Counted from the first letter of the stretch, positions 25,249 to 34,331 are shown. The stretch: DNA of 64,000 bases from JALNZU01 sp964463695 (GCA_964463695.1 CAYXCZ010000018.1:1-64000), one strand, 5' to 3'. A program made the numbers and translations. Notes: generated from the sequence alone by a model not told the origin.

Positions 25249-25986
25249 TTAAAGGTATCCTTTAATTTTATAGTAGATAATAGCTGCAAATTCTCTTAAA
25301 ACTTTAATCTCGTATTGAAGATTACTCCACATATTGTAGCGAATATTCAAATTATCAGCAGCTGTTTGTTTGTTAGTGTCAGATTGTTGATTGTCGACAA
25401 GTAATTTCTGTTCAATTGGACTTTCAAATGATGGGTCACCGTTTATTTGATAGAAACCAGTTTTTTTGAATGTTAGGATACTCCTAAAAACATGTTCAGG
25501 AGAGGTTACAATAATAATACTTGCCTTATTTCTTGAAATCAAATTAAAAATAAATTGCGACTGCTGAAAGGTGTTTACTCCTTGAGTTTCTGACATAATG
25601 CGTTCAGGATCAATTCCTAAACGCTGGAGTTCTTCTATCATCCGATAATGGTCGCTATTGTAAAAATCGTTCGTATCTGCTGGCAAGGCCACAATAATTT
25701 TACTGGAACTGTATTTCTTTGCTATCCTTGAAGTGTGATGAGTCCGTAAAAGCGCATCTGGTCCCGGCATTCCACCTGCTCCCAAAAGTATAATGTAGTC
25801 CACATTTTCAACTTGTGGATGTGTTAAACTTGTTCCAAGCCAATGATATGCATTATAAGGGTAATCAGTAAAACTTAAGGCAACTAGCAAAATGAAGAAT
25901 ATTCCTGTTGCGTAAATAATCCCACGAATAAATCGCCAAATTATCAGCAAAATCTTTTTTACCTCAATTACGAATTTGTTACTCAA
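25249..25986 (-). CDS. YdcF/SanA-like DUF218 membrane protein
   Basis: A 245-residue protein with one N-terminal transmembrane segment (about 14-36) and a DUF218 domain (about 60-200): VDYIILLGAGG, the ALLRTHHTSRIAKKY helix, SETQGVNTFQQSQF (the E-x-x-N-T motif), and IIIVTSPEHVFRS. DUF218 proteins (SanA, ElyC, YdcF) are linked to envelope integrity and peptidoglycan precursor metabolism. The glycine pair replacing the usual GG-x-N in GAGGMPG is a small deviation. Isolated gene. Confidence 0.82.
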   Translation of the reverse strand: MSNKFVIEVKKILLIIWRFIRGIIYATGIFFILLVALSFTDYPYNAYHWLGTSLTHPQVENVDYIILLGAGGMPGPDALLRTHHTSRIAKKYSSSKIIVALPADTNDFYNSDHYRMIEELQRLGIDPERIMSETQGVNTFQQSQFIFNLISRNKASIIIVTSPEHVFRSILTFKKTGFYQINGDPSFESPIEQKLLVDNQQSDTNKQTAADNLNIRYNMWSNLQYEIKVLREFAAIIYYKIKGYL

Positions 25987-26039
25987 TTAATGTATTTTTT
26001 ACAATTAACTTGTTGTTAAATAGCAAATTGTGAATATTT

Positions 26040-26861
26040 TTACTTTGTTGAAATTTCAATAAAGCTACTCATTTGCATAGGTAATTTCATCCCTTGTTGC
26101 TCCATTTCCATCTCAAGTTTTTGGTTTACTGAGGCTGTATTGACCCATCCGGTTTCAAGTTCAACTTCTGATTTTCCACTTATTGTGCCACTTATTACAG
26201 CTTTCTCACCCATGATCTGCGTGCCACTTATGATTCCGTTGAAACTTATTGTAGCGTATTTGCCTTTTATTTCTTCTAAAAGATAGGTGGATTCAATAAT
26301 GAAGTCGCTTTTTGGGTCGGGTTGCAGTTTTGTTTGCCAGCTTTGTCCGATGCTCAATTTATTGTCAGGATAAACCACCATCATGCCTGATTCAAAACCA
26401 GCAAGATTTGCTTGTTGACTCACAGCAGTCCCCTTGTCCAAACTTATAGGATTTCCTTTTTCATCAATTACGATGACAATGGCTGAACCAATCATCTTCC
26501 CAAGGCTTTGTTCTATTTGCTGATTCATTGGATTAGTCGTATCAGGATTTTGTGAATCCCAGATAATTTCCATTCCCATTGCATTCTGTTTGAACAGTAT
26601 GGATTTATAGGTTAATTCCAGACTTTGATTATTGACCGAATCAACAGAAAGAATATTAACATCCTGTTGCATTGTCATTTGCTGTTTGAGTAGCATCGAC
26701 TGACCCGACATACTCATGGTAATTGTCTGGTTGTTTTTGATTTCCAAAGCGTATTTCTGGCCCTTTTTCAATTGATAGGACAGTTTTATTTCCTTACCAG
26801 CTAATAAATTGTTGCTTAACAAAATTGAAGCAATCAATAAGAAAAAATAAGATCTTTTCAT
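26040..26861 (-). CDS. exported DUF6263-type protein
   Basis: A 273-residue protein with a signal peptide (about 1-22, ending near LLAG) and a beta-rich body opening SYQLKKGQKYALEIKNNQ and rich in Met/Gln (TITMSMSGQSMLLKQQMTMQQ). The pattern, with LSIGQSW and a late TGWVNTASVNQKLEMEMEQQG, matches the DUF6263 group of exported proteins of unknown function. It lies 9 nt downstream of dnaB on the same strand, so could be co-transcribed, but I see no functional link. Confidence 0.75.
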   Translation of the reverse strand: MKRSYFFLLIASILLSNNLLAGKEIKLSYQLKKGQKYALEIKNNQTITMSMSGQSMLLKQQMTMQQDVNILSVDSVNNQSLELTYKSILFKQNAMGMEIIWDSQNPDTTNPMNQQIEQSLGKMIGSAIVIVIDEKGNPISLDKGTAVSQQANLAGFESGMMVVYPDNKLSIGQSWQTKLQPDPKSDFIIESTYLLEEIKGKYATISFNGIISGTQIMGEKAVISGTISGKSEVELETGWVNTASVNQKLEMEMEQQGMKLPMQMSSFIEISTK

Positions 26862-26870
26862 CGGTATATA

Positions 26871-28394
26871 TTAAAAAGGTGAACTATCGTCATGCATATC
26901 GAAATCATCATTCATTTTTGATCCCACAACCCGGGTTTGAAGTTCAAATCCGCTGTTTGGCGAAAGATCGCCAGGTTGTTGATCGAATTTTTCAGGATCT
27001 TCAAAACGTGCAAACTGACCAACAAATTTCAAGTTGACATCGCCTAGCTTGCCATTTCGGTGTTTAGCAATGTTTATGATTGCCAAGCCCTGTGTATTGT
27101 TGTTCTCTCCATCTTCAGTAAGGCCATAATATTCAGGACGATAAATAAAAATAACCATATCAGCATCTTGTTCAATAGCTCCTGATTCACGAAGGTCGGA
27201 AAGGATAGGTTTTTTTGAACCGGGGCGACTTTCAACGGAACGACTTAACTGGGAGAGTGCCAGAACAGGGATGTTAAGTTCTTTAGCTAAACTTTTGAGC
27301 GAACGCGAAATGTTACTTATTTCCTGTTCACGATTACCCCTGTTATCTCCTCCGGTTGTCATCAATTGTAAATAATCGACATAAACCATCTGAATATCAA
27401 ATTGTTGTTTCAGACGACGACATTTAGCTCTCAGTTCGAATACGGATAATTGTGGCGTATCATCGATAAACATTTTTGCATTTACCAGGGGTGCAATTTT
27501 TGTCGTGAGCTGCTGCCACTCGTATTGAGCAAGGTCACCTTTACGAAGTTTTTCGGCAGGAAGGTAGCTTTCGCTTGAAATCAAACGTGTAACTAGCTGA
27601 ACTGACGACATTTCCAAGCTAAAAAAGGCAACAGGTTTATTAAATGTTACAGCAGCATTACGTGCAAGATTCAAAGCTAATGCAGTTTTACCCATACTGG
27701 GACGAGCAGCAAGAATGATCAAATCCGACTTTTGCCATCCCTGAGTAATTCTATCCAGTTCGGAATACCCTGAAGGAACTCCACGCAAACTTGAGTCGCT
27801 GTTTTTAGCGTTTTCGATGTCAGTGATAGCAGCTTTAACTAAGTCGGGCATAGTGCTAAAACTTCTTCTTAAATTTGATTCGCTTACAGCAAAAAGACCT
27901 GACTCCGCCTTGTCGAGAAGATCAAACACATCGGTGGTATCTTCATAGGCATCTTTGATAATTTCTGACGAGATGCGTATCAATTCACGCTGAATATGCT
28001 TCTGTAAAATAATACGTGCATGAAATTCAATATTGGCACCTGAAACAACCCTGTTTGTTAGCTGTGAAATGTAATAAGGTCCACCGATTATATCTAATTC
28101 GCCACTCAGTCTCAATTCATTTGTAACTGTTAGTATATCAATAGGTTCCGATTTAGTAAACAAACTTTTTATTGCATTAAAAATCTTTTGATGCGCTTCT
28201 TTATAAAAGACTTCAGGTTGCAAAATATCAATAACAGCATTTACAGCATCTTTTTCAAGCATCATAGCTCCTAAAACTACGTCCTCCAAATCAGTAGCCT
28301 GAGGTGGAACCCGACCATGTTCCATGAGCATATTACGCTGCATATCAGCAGTGTTAAGTGTATTATTTTTTGGTTTTCTTATGTTTCTCTCCAT
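26871..28394 (-). CDS. dnaB: replicative DNA helicase
   Basis: A 507-residue DnaB. The N-terminal collar domain is about 30-135 (PPQATDLEDVVLGAMML) and the RecA-like motor about 190-470, with Walker A RPSMGKTAL, Walker B VYVDYLQLM, LRESGAIEQDADMV and the KHRNGKLG arginine region. No intein is inserted, the length being normal. It unwinds DNA at the fork and recruits primase. A TAATTTTG -7-like box occurs at 28399-28406 on the minus strand, almost at the start codon. Confidence 0.96.
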   Translation of the reverse strand: MERNIRKPKNNTLNTADMQRNMLMEHGRVPPQATDLEDVVLGAMMLEKDAVNAVIDILQPEVFYKEAHQKIFNAIKSLFTKSEPIDILTVTNELRLSGELDIIGGPYYISQLTNRVVSGANIEFHARIILQKHIQRELIRISSEIIKDAYEDTTDVFDLLDKAESGLFAVSESNLRRSFSTMPDLVKAAITDIENAKNSDSSLRGVPSGYSELDRITQGWQKSDLIILAARPSMGKTALALNLARNAAVTFNKPVAFFSLEMSSVQLVTRLISSESYLPAEKLRKGDLAQYEWQQLTTKIAPLVNAKMFIDDTPQLSVFELRAKCRRLKQQFDIQMVYVDYLQLMTTGGDNRGNREQEISNISRSLKSLAKELNIPVLALSQLSRSVESRPGSKKPILSDLRESGAIEQDADMVIFIYRPEYYGLTEDGENNNTQGLAIINIAKHRNGKLGDVNLKFVGQFARFEDPEKFDQQPGDLSPNSGFELQTRVVGSKMNDDFDMHDDSSPF

Positions 28395-28494
28395 GAGACA
28401 AAATTAGGAATAAGTAGAGTTCGGTAATACTTTAACTTGTTTTTTACTTTGAATGGTACTGTTAAATTCAAAGATGAAATCGAATTTCTAATAG

Positions 28495-29937
28495 TTAATT
28501 GCTGAATATTTTATTCAAACCGTTGTATATCATTTTAATAGCTTTTGTGTAATTAGTAAGATTCCCAAGTAATAATGATGTTTCTGTGGAGTCATTACTG
28601 TTTAAAAGATCAGAAAGCAGATAATTCTCGTCTTTTAGATTTATGGTTTCACCTGTTAATGCCTTTAATATTTTCGCAAGCGTAACATCCTTAGTCGAAA
28701 ATGGGAAAATGACATTGTAATTAGTAATAAGATGTTGTATATCAACTACATTAGTGAAATCTGTATTATCAGGTTTTTGAGATACTGAATCCATGACTTC
28801 GAGAACCGACTGACGACAACCATAAAAATGGGTGTAGTCGTCGGTAAATATTACTTCATTCGATTGAAGCAAGGCATCGGTTTTTTCAATAAATTGTGTG
28901 AATCCTTCCAGCGTTTGACTAAAAAATATCGTTTCGCTTAATTCATTAATCGAATAGCTGAGTGCCACAGGAATGAAGCTGTAGGGTTTCATTCCATTCA
29001 AAAAAGGAACAGCAGGATTATAACTTAATAACTTGAAAAAACATATGGTATTGACTGTGCTTTTTGTGAGATGTTTCTCCAATTCAAGTGTTTCATTAAT
29101 AAGTATTTGACTAGTTTTGAATGCTTCAAATTGAAGTTTCTGAATTTCAGTTTCCAATACTTCTGAAGGTAAATCACTGATCGTGGATTTTTCATCAGTA
29201 AAATTGCTAAACCTAATTTCCGGGGTTAGACTACTCATAAAAAGAAAACTGTTTTCAGGTATATTTTTCCAGCAATGCCCAATAAAATCACAAGGATAAG
29301 GGTAAGTACACTGTTCGCCAATCGGTACTTTTGGCGAGTTTTCCAGTGATAAAGTATGTTTGCTTTGAGCAATGGATGATTTGATTTCCAACAATCTTTC
29401 TTTCACATCTTTAAGTACGGACTGGCTTTTGAAAAGCTTATTGATTTCTAATTGCTCCTGAAAAACATAGCTCTCATCCATATAAATTAAACTGAAGTCG
29501 GACAAGACTACACCGCATCCATTAATAACATAATATTGCAAAGCTGCATCGGTATAATAAGTTTGAGATAGCGACCTCGAGCTTTTAACTTCATATGCTT
29601 TCCATTGATCGTTGTCTCTGACAATGATGTCTAACATTATCAAAACGTCATCATACTGGAAAACAGCTTCATAGATTGTGTGAACGTTGAGATCATTCAT
29701 CAACTCTCTGGTTTCTTCCAGTTTTTTTTGATATTGGGATGGTGATTTAGGTTTGCAATCGATCCCTCCAGGAAACAATTGTTGTGCAAGTATTCCTACA
29801 TCAGTACCACGTTTGAATTTTGCCAGTTGTGCTGAACTAATCTTGTCCCGCAAAAAAGGGCGTTTTTTGTTCAGATACAATGATTTTTGGCATTGCTGGC
29901 CTCTGATAAATGTTGATTTTGATAATAGATGTGACAT
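28495..29937 (-). CDS. DUF2779 protein: Cas4-like nuclease with degenerate DnaQ-like domain
   Basis: A 480-residue protein. The N-terminal half (about 1-245) is a Cas4/RecB-like PD-(D/E)XK domain: VLIMLDII, KAYEVKSS and LQYYVI, with one Cys near residue 16 (RGQQCQKS) and three clustered (EQCTYPYPCDFIGHCW, about 225-240), the layout of a [4Fe-4S] cluster. The C-terminal half (about 295-480) aligns with the DnaQ-like exonuclease part of DUF2779, but where the family has DFE, this has FKL (ICFFKLLSYNPAVPFLNG), so that domain should be inactive. Immediately upstream (26 nt) on the same strand is a separate, intact DEDD exonuclease. Confidence 0.8.
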   Translation of the reverse strand: MSHLLSKSTFIRGQQCQKSLYLNKKRPFLRDKISSAQLAKFKRGTDVGILAQQLFPGGIDCKPKSPSQYQKKLEETRELMNDLNVHTIYEAVFQYDDVLIMLDIIVRDNDQWKAYEVKSSRSLSQTYYTDAALQYYVINGCGVVLSDFSLIYMDESYVFQEQLEINKLFKSQSVLKDVKERLLEIKSSIAQSKHTLSLENSPKVPIGEQCTYPYPCDFIGHCWKNIPENSFLFMSSLTPEIRFSNFTDEKSTISDLPSEVLETEIQKLQFEAFKTSQILINETLELEKHLTKSTVNTICFFKLLSYNPAVPFLNGMKPYSFIPVALSYSINELSETIFFSQTLEGFTQFIEKTDALLQSNEVIFTDDYTHFYGCRQSVLEVMDSVSQKPDNTDFTNVVDIQHLITNYNVIFPFSTKDVTLAKILKALTGETINLKDENYLLSDLLNSNDSTETSLLLGNLTNYTKAIKMIYNGLNKIFSN

Positions 29938-29963
29938 TATTTGGCGCTCAGTTTACAAGGTAT

Positions 29964-30674
29964 TTAATTTGAAACGACAACTTGCTCATCACGTATTAAA
30001 CTAAGGTTCAGATAGCGTCGCATAAGTTGAGCGATGGCCAGAACGTCTTTTTGACAATAGTTTTTAATTCGTTCAAGATCATGTTGTTCCCAATAAACCT
30101 TGCCAACCTGACTTCCATCAATGTCGTCTTTTGGAGTTGGAATGTCGAAAATTGCAGTAAGCAGATCGAGAGAGGTGTAGCTCTTGTAATCGCCAAATTT
30201 CCACAGCTCCATTGTGTCGAGATGTTTGACTTCCCAAGGTTTTTTGCCTGCGATTTGTAGTATAAAAGGTAACTCTATACCGTTGATAACCATTCTTCTG
30301 GCTATATATGGGTAATCAAACTCCTTGCCGTTATGAGCGCAAAGCATATCGTCTGCATTGTTATAATGACGATTTAGCAACTGTGCAAACTCCAGCAGGA
30401 GTTCCTTTTCATCATCTCCGTAAAACGATTTTAATCGAAACTCGTTTCCATTGAAATACCCAACTGATATCACAATAATTTTTCCGAATTCAGCATAAAT
30501 TCCTGCTCGCCCATACAAATCTTCAGGTGTATCTTCTGATTCAGTTTTTATATGCGAAGCCTTCTTATTCCATAACTTTTGCATTCGCTCGGAGAGGTCA
30601 TGATACTGAGCCTCATATGGAACTGTTTCAATATCCAGAAACAGCACCCTCGATAAATTCAATTGATAAAGCAT
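29964..30674 (-). CDS. stand-alone 3'-5' exonuclease (DnaQ/PolB-exo type)
   Basis: A 236-residue DEDD exonuclease resembling the proofreading domain of family B polymerases (PF10108 type). Exo I is FLDIETVP (about 12-19), Exo II is CAHNGKEFDYPYI with its Asp, and Exo III YCQKDVLAIAQL with Tyr and Asp, so the four acidic residues are in place. No polymerase domain is attached. It lies just upstream of the Cas4-like/DUF2779 gene and a joint role in DNA end processing is plausible. A TATCTTTG -7-like box is at 30712-30719. Confidence 0.88.
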   Translation of the reverse strand: MLYQLNLSRVLFLDIETVPYEAQYHDLSERMQKLWNKKASHIKTESEDTPEDLYGRAGIYAEFGKIIVISVGYFNGNEFRLKSFYGDDEKELLLEFAQLLNRHYNNADDMLCAHNGKEFDYPYIARRMVINGIELPFILQIAGKKPWEVKHLDTMELWKFGDYKSYTSLDLLTAIFDIPTPKDDIDGSQVGKVYWEQHDLERIKNYCQKDVLAIAQLMRRYLNLSLIRDEQVVVSN

Positions 30675-30840
30675 GAGATAGTGTGTTGAAAATGTTTTTA
30701 ATTATTTTAGCCAAAGATATACAGAACTTTGTTTTGAAATCATTTCAAAACAAACATCATTTAACTCATTCATGAAATATTCAAGAGGCTGATCAAAAAC
30801 CAGCTTACCAAGCTAAGTTCAAACAGATTTACTACTAACC

Positions 30841-31518
30841 ATGAAAGAAATCAACAATTTACATTTAATTGTAACTGAAGACAAATCATATAGTATTTAT
30901 AATGAGGCTATTGGCGAATCGTATCATTCGCATAAAGGTGCATATACCGAATCAATGCTTGTCTTCATTAAAAACGGACTACTGCCGTTAATGGATGTTT
31001 TTCAAAATCTGAAAGTTTTTGAAATGGGATTTGGTTCTGGTTTGAATGCTTTATTAACCCAAAATACAGCGCCCTCCAAAACCATTTTTTATGAAACTGT
31101 TGAGGCTTTTCCTTTGGAAAAACGTTTCATTGATTTGTTATCCTATACTGATCTGCCTGACTTACAGTCTTCATTTCAGGTTTTTGAATCTTTGCACCTT
31201 TGTGATTGGAATAAAGATGTCGCAGTTACTCCTTATTTTACACTACTAAAACATCATTGTGATTTCTTAGAATTTGAATTTACTTTCAACGACTATCACC
31301 TTATCTATTATGATGCTTTCAGTATGGAATCCCAACATGAACTTTGGTCAGAAGATGTTTTTGTGAAATTATATCAAATTCTTGTTAAGGGAGGAGTGCT
31401 TGTTACATACAGTTCAAAAGGTCAGGTTAAAAGAGCTTTGAGATCGGCTGGTTTTCGTGTTGAACGCCTTGCTGGTCCTCCCGGAAAACGCCATGTTTTG
31501 CGGGCGACAAAAGACTAA
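30841..31518 (+). CDS. mnmD: MnmD-like tRNA U34 methyltransferase
   Basis: A 225-residue DUF752 methyltransferase, the stand-alone counterpart of the N-terminal half of MnmC. It methylates nm5U34 to mnm5U34 in tRNA wobble positions. The SAM site is VFEMGFGSGLNAL (about 58-70), with YYDAFSMESQHELWSEDVF further on (the family's YDAFxPxxxPxLW) and the end GPPGKRHVLRA. No MnmC oxidoreductase domain is fused. Its stop codon overlaps the stop of a small reverse frame. Confidence 0.9.
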   Translation: MKEINNLHLIVTEDKSYSIYNEAIGESYHSHKGAYTESMLVFIKNGLLPLMDVFQNLKVFEMGFGSGLNALLTQNTAPSKTIFYETVEAFPLEKRFIDLLSYTDLPDLQSSFQVFESLHLCDWNKDVAVTPYFTLLKHHCDFLEFEFTFNDYHLIYYDAFSMESQHELWSEDVFVKLYQILVKGGVLVTYSSKGQVKRALRSAGFRVERLAGPPGKRHVLRATKD

Positions 31519-31670
31519 TGTCTTCGTGATGTCGTATCTCGCCCGGATAATGGTTTAAAATATCCTTCAATCGGAAATTTTTTTAGCGATGTAAAGCAAT
31601 GTGCGTCAACTATATAAAGCCCTTCTTGTGTAAGTGCTAATGTTGGGTATGGGTTCAATTTAAAAACATT
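31515..31670 (-). pseudogene. short coherent reverse frame, possible 3' remnant of a gene
   Basis: The minus strand has a 51-codon frame ending at TAG exactly on the mnmD stop (CTAA shared). Its translation looks like the tail of a real protein (middle part ALTQEGLYIVDAHC, then KFPIEGYFKPLSGRD, ending TTSRRH). There is no ATG; a TTG at 31658 would give 47 residues. Upstream is an in-frame TAG. I do not recognise the family. Either a small gene starting at TTG or the C-terminal relic of a gene lost when the hydrogenase operon came to lie here; both are inference. Confidence 0.4.
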
Positions 31671-31702
31671 CTAAATTTCTTTCAGCTGTAAGGTGGTTTG
31701 AA

Positions 31703-31749
31703 AAACAACCTATTTTTGTTGTGAATTGATTAACAACAAAAGGTTGTTT
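31703..31749. repeat. large interrupted hairpin upstream of hoxF
   Basis: Outer arms AAACAACC/GGTTGTTT (31703-31710 with 31742-31749) and inner arms TTTTGTTGT/ACAACAAAA (31714-31722 with 31733-31741) with a 10-nt loop. It encloses the predicted -7 box and Rex-like site. There is no U-run to make it a terminator. Confidence 0.75.
31711..31736 (+). promoter_or_regulatory. -7 box and candidate Rex operator of hox operon
   Basis: TATTTTTG at 31711-31718 fits the Bacteroidota -7 element (no well-placed -33 TTG seen). It is directly followed by TTGTGAATTGATTAACAA (31719-31736), which matches the Rex consensus TTGTGAA-N4-TTCACAA at all but one position. Rex is a repressor released by high NADH; a site across the transcription start of a NAD-linked hydrogenase operon makes regulatory sense. 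Match is seen; Rex control is inferred. Confidence 0.55.
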
Positions 31750-31784
31750 CAAGAACAAAATTGATTTACCCAACTTTATCATTC

Positions 31785-33596
31785 ATGGAAAAAATTGTCA
31801 GACAAATTATCGAAAAGTACGGTAGCGATCCCAACCGACTGATGGATATACTCATTGACATTCAGGAACAGTATGGCTATATAAGTCGTGATGCTGTTGC
31901 TTTGATGGCGCACCACCTGAATATGTCGCAGGTGGATGTAGAGCAAACAATTACCTTTTATCATTTTTTAAGCACCAAACACAGAGGCAAGTATGCAATC
32001 TATCTGAATAATAGTGCGGTTGCATATATGTTTGGACGTCAAGCGATTAAAGATGCTTTTGAAAAGGAATTGGGAATAAAATTTGGGCAGGTGACAGACG
32101 ATGGCACGATTGGTTTGTTCGACACAGCTTGTATCGGGATGAACGATCAGGAGCCGGCAGCTATCATCAACAATAAAGTGTTCACCAAACTCACGCCTTA
32201 TCGTGTTCGCGAAATAATTCGTCATATGCGCGAGGGAAAGAGTCTTGATGAATTAATGAATGAAAGCTATGGTGATGGTAAAAATCAACATCCATACCTA
32301 CAAACGATGGTCTCGAGTAACATTCGCCGGAAAGGGATGATTCTCTCCGATGATTATGTTATGGGTAAGGTTCTAAAAACCATTCTTCCAAACATATCAC
32401 CGGAAGCAGTAATTGCTGAGATCAAACATAGCCACATTCGCGGACGCGGAGGTGCTGGTTTTCCTACAGGGTTTAAGTGGGAGTTTTGCCGCAAAGCTAA
32501 AGGCCCAAAACATTATGTGGTTTGTAATGCCGATGAAGGCGAGCCTGGAACTTTTAAAGACAGAGTGATTTTGACTGAGAAACCTGAGTTGGTTTTCGAA
32601 GGTATGGCACTTGCCGGTTATGCAATTGGCGGCGATGAAGGTATCCTTTATTTAAGGTATGAATACCGTTACATGAAGGATTACCTTGAATCGGTTTTGA
32701 AAACCATGAAAGAACAGAATCTGTTGGGGGATAATATTGGAGGAATTGATGGTTTTAATTTCGACATCCGGATTCAATATGGAGCTGGAGCTTATGTGTG
32801 TGGAGAAGAATCTGCATTACTTGAATCGCTCGAAGGAAAAAGGGGTGAGCCACGCGATAAACCTCCTTTCCCTGTTGAAAAAGGATATTTGAATCAACCC
32901 ACAATTATTAATAACGTTGAAACTTTTGCTACCGCTGTCAGAATAATTGAAAATGGAGGAGAGTGGTTTACACAGTTTGGTACTGAGGATTCAACAGGTA
33001 CAAAAATCCTTAGTATATCAGGAGATTGCATGTTCCCGGGAGTTTATGAGGTAAATTGGGGTTTCAATGTAGGCGACATGCTCGATATGGTTGGCGCTTA
33101 TGATGTGCAGGCAGTGCAGGTAGGGGGTCCTTCGGGAACACTTATTGGCCCTGATGAATTTCATCGCACTTTGGGATATTCCGACTTATCAACAGGCGGA
33201 TCAATGATAATTTTCGGTACACAGCGAAATTTATTAAAAGACGTTGTGCTGAATTTTATGGAATTTTTTATTGATGAATCATGTGGTTCATGCAGCACAT
33301 GTCGCAACATGCCACAGGTTATGCGAAATAAGCTCATCAAAATTCTTAATGGAAATGGTGTGAAAAAGGATCTCAGCGACCTTAAAGAGTGGAGTAAGGT
33401 GTTACTTGCAAGCCGGTGTGGTTTGGGTCAAACAGCTGGAAACCCAATTGTTAGTAGCCTGAAAAACTTTCGCCCTCTCTATGAAGAGCTGCTTCAAAAA
33501 GAAGTTGAATTTGATGAGGGATTCGATCTTGTTGCTTCTGTTCAGGGATCGTGTAAGTATGTCGGACGTGTTCCAAAATTTCACCATCATAATTAA
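31785..33596 (+). CDS. hoxF: NAD-reducing hydrogenase diaphorase subunit HoxF (NuoE-NuoF fusion)
   Basis: A 603-residue fusion of a NuoE-like thioredoxin domain (about 1-150) and a NuoF-like domain (about 165-590). The NuoF half has the FMN/NADH motifs GRGGAGFPTGFKW, NADEGEPGTFKDR and GAGAYVCGEESALLESLEG, and the [4Fe-4S] ligands CGSCSTC plus a later C in SRCGLGQTAGNP. The NuoE half retains only one of four cysteines (TACIGM), so its [2Fe-2S] is absent. It oxidises or reduces NAD(H) for the [NiFe] centre. ATG at 31785 is preferred to an upstream TTG at 31761. First gene of hoxFUYHW. Confidence 0.95.
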   Translation: MEKIVRQIIEKYGSDPNRLMDILIDIQEQYGYISRDAVALMAHHLNMSQVDVEQTITFYHFLSTKHRGKYAIYLNNSAVAYMFGRQAIKDAFEKELGIKFGQVTDDGTIGLFDTACIGMNDQEPAAIINNKVFTKLTPYRVREIIRHMREGKSLDELMNESYGDGKNQHPYLQTMVSSNIRRKGMILSDDYVMGKVLKTILPNISPEAVIAEIKHSHIRGRGGAGFPTGFKWEFCRKAKGPKHYVVCNADEGEPGTFKDRVILTEKPELVFEGMALAGYAIGGDEGILYLRYEYRYMKDYLESVLKTMKEQNLLGDNIGGIDGFNFDIRIQYGAGAYVCGEESALLESLEGKRGEPRDKPPFPVEKGYLNQPTIINNVETFATAVRIIENGGEWFTQFGTEDSTGTKILSISGDCMFPGVYEVNWGFNVGDMLDMVGAYDVQAVQVGGPSGTLIGPDEFHRTLGYSDLSTGGSMIIFGTQRNLLKDVVLNFMEFFIDESCGSCSTCRNMPQVMRNKLIKILNGNGVKKDLSDLKEWSKVLLASRCGLGQTAGNPIVSSLKNFRPLYEELLQKEVEFDEGFDLVASVQGSCKYVGRVPKFHHHN

Positions 33597-33617
33597 CAAA
33601 TAGATAAATCATTCATT

Positions 33618-34313
33618 ATGAGTAGCTTAGTAAAGTTTAAAATTGATGGGACAGAATGCATGGCTGAAGCCGGTACATTCATTGTTGAGGCTGCCCGTCA
33701 AAATGGTATTTTTATACCCACCTTATGTAATATGCCAGGGTTAAAGCCTAAAGGTTCATGCCGTATTTGTACCGTAAGGATAAATGGGAGATTGATGACA
33801 TCCTGTACCACACCTGTTGGTGATGGTATGGAGGTTGAGTCGGGATCAGCTGATATAATCGAATTACGCAAAAGCATTGTTGAATTACTGTTTGTTAGTG
33901 GGAATCATTTTTGCCCTGCATGTGAAAAGAGCGGTAATTGCGAGTTGCAGGCTTTGGGTTATTTGTACCAAATGATGGTGCCACGTTATCCTTACGATTT
34001 TCCTCTAAGGGCAGTTGATGCGACCTCACCAAAGATTATAAAGGATCAAAACCGATGTATTCTTTGCAAACGTTGCATAAAGTCAATAAAAGATGAGGAT
34101 GGAAAATCATTTTTTGCCTTCCGAAGTCGTGGTAATCATCTAGAAGTTGTTTTAGATCAGGAGTTAGCAGCAACAATGACGGATGAACAAGCTGAATTAG
34201 CCATGCAAAATTGTCCAGTAGGGTCAATCCTCGTAAAAGAAAAGGGTTTTGCTACGCCTATTGGCAAAAGGAAATTTGATAAACAACCCATTGGAAGCGA
34301 TATCCATGTTTAA
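33618..34313 (+). CDS. hoxU: hydrogenase diaphorase subunit HoxU
   Basis: A 231-residue NuoG-N-terminus-like electron-transfer subunit. A [2Fe-2S] plant-ferredoxin-type domain (about 1-80; GIFIPTLCNMPGL, GSCRICTV, MTSCTTP) is followed by an NADH-dehydrogenase G 3Fe/4Fe region with His-Cys ligands (HFCPACEKSGNCEL, about 95-110) and a ferredoxin-like [4Fe-4S] pair (NRCILCKRCIKS, and NCPVGSI). It wires HoxF to HoxY. Starts 21 nt after hoxF. Confidence 0.95.
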   Translation: MSSLVKFKIDGTECMAEAGTFIVEAARQNGIFIPTLCNMPGLKPKGSCRICTVRINGRLMTSCTTPVGDGMEVESGSADIIELRKSIVELLFVSGNHFCPACEKSGNCELQALGYLYQMMVPRYPYDFPLRAVDATSPKIIKDQNRCILCKRCIKSIKDEDGKSFFAFRSRGNHLEVVLDQELAATMTDEQAELAMQNCPVGSILVKEKGFATPIGKRKFDKQPIGSDIHV

Positions 34314-34331
34314 TGATAGGAGATTAAAAAT

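Noticed and set aside
28495..30674. Cas4-like protein as part of a CRISPR system
   Set aside because: No repeats, Cas1, Cas2 or effector genes anywhere in the window; domain layout is DUF2779, not Cas4.
31660..31782. 40-codon ATG frame on the minus strand across the hox hairpin
   Set aside because: It lies on the palindrome and promoter, has low-complexity composition and no recognisable protein pattern; likely a by-product of the inverted repeats.
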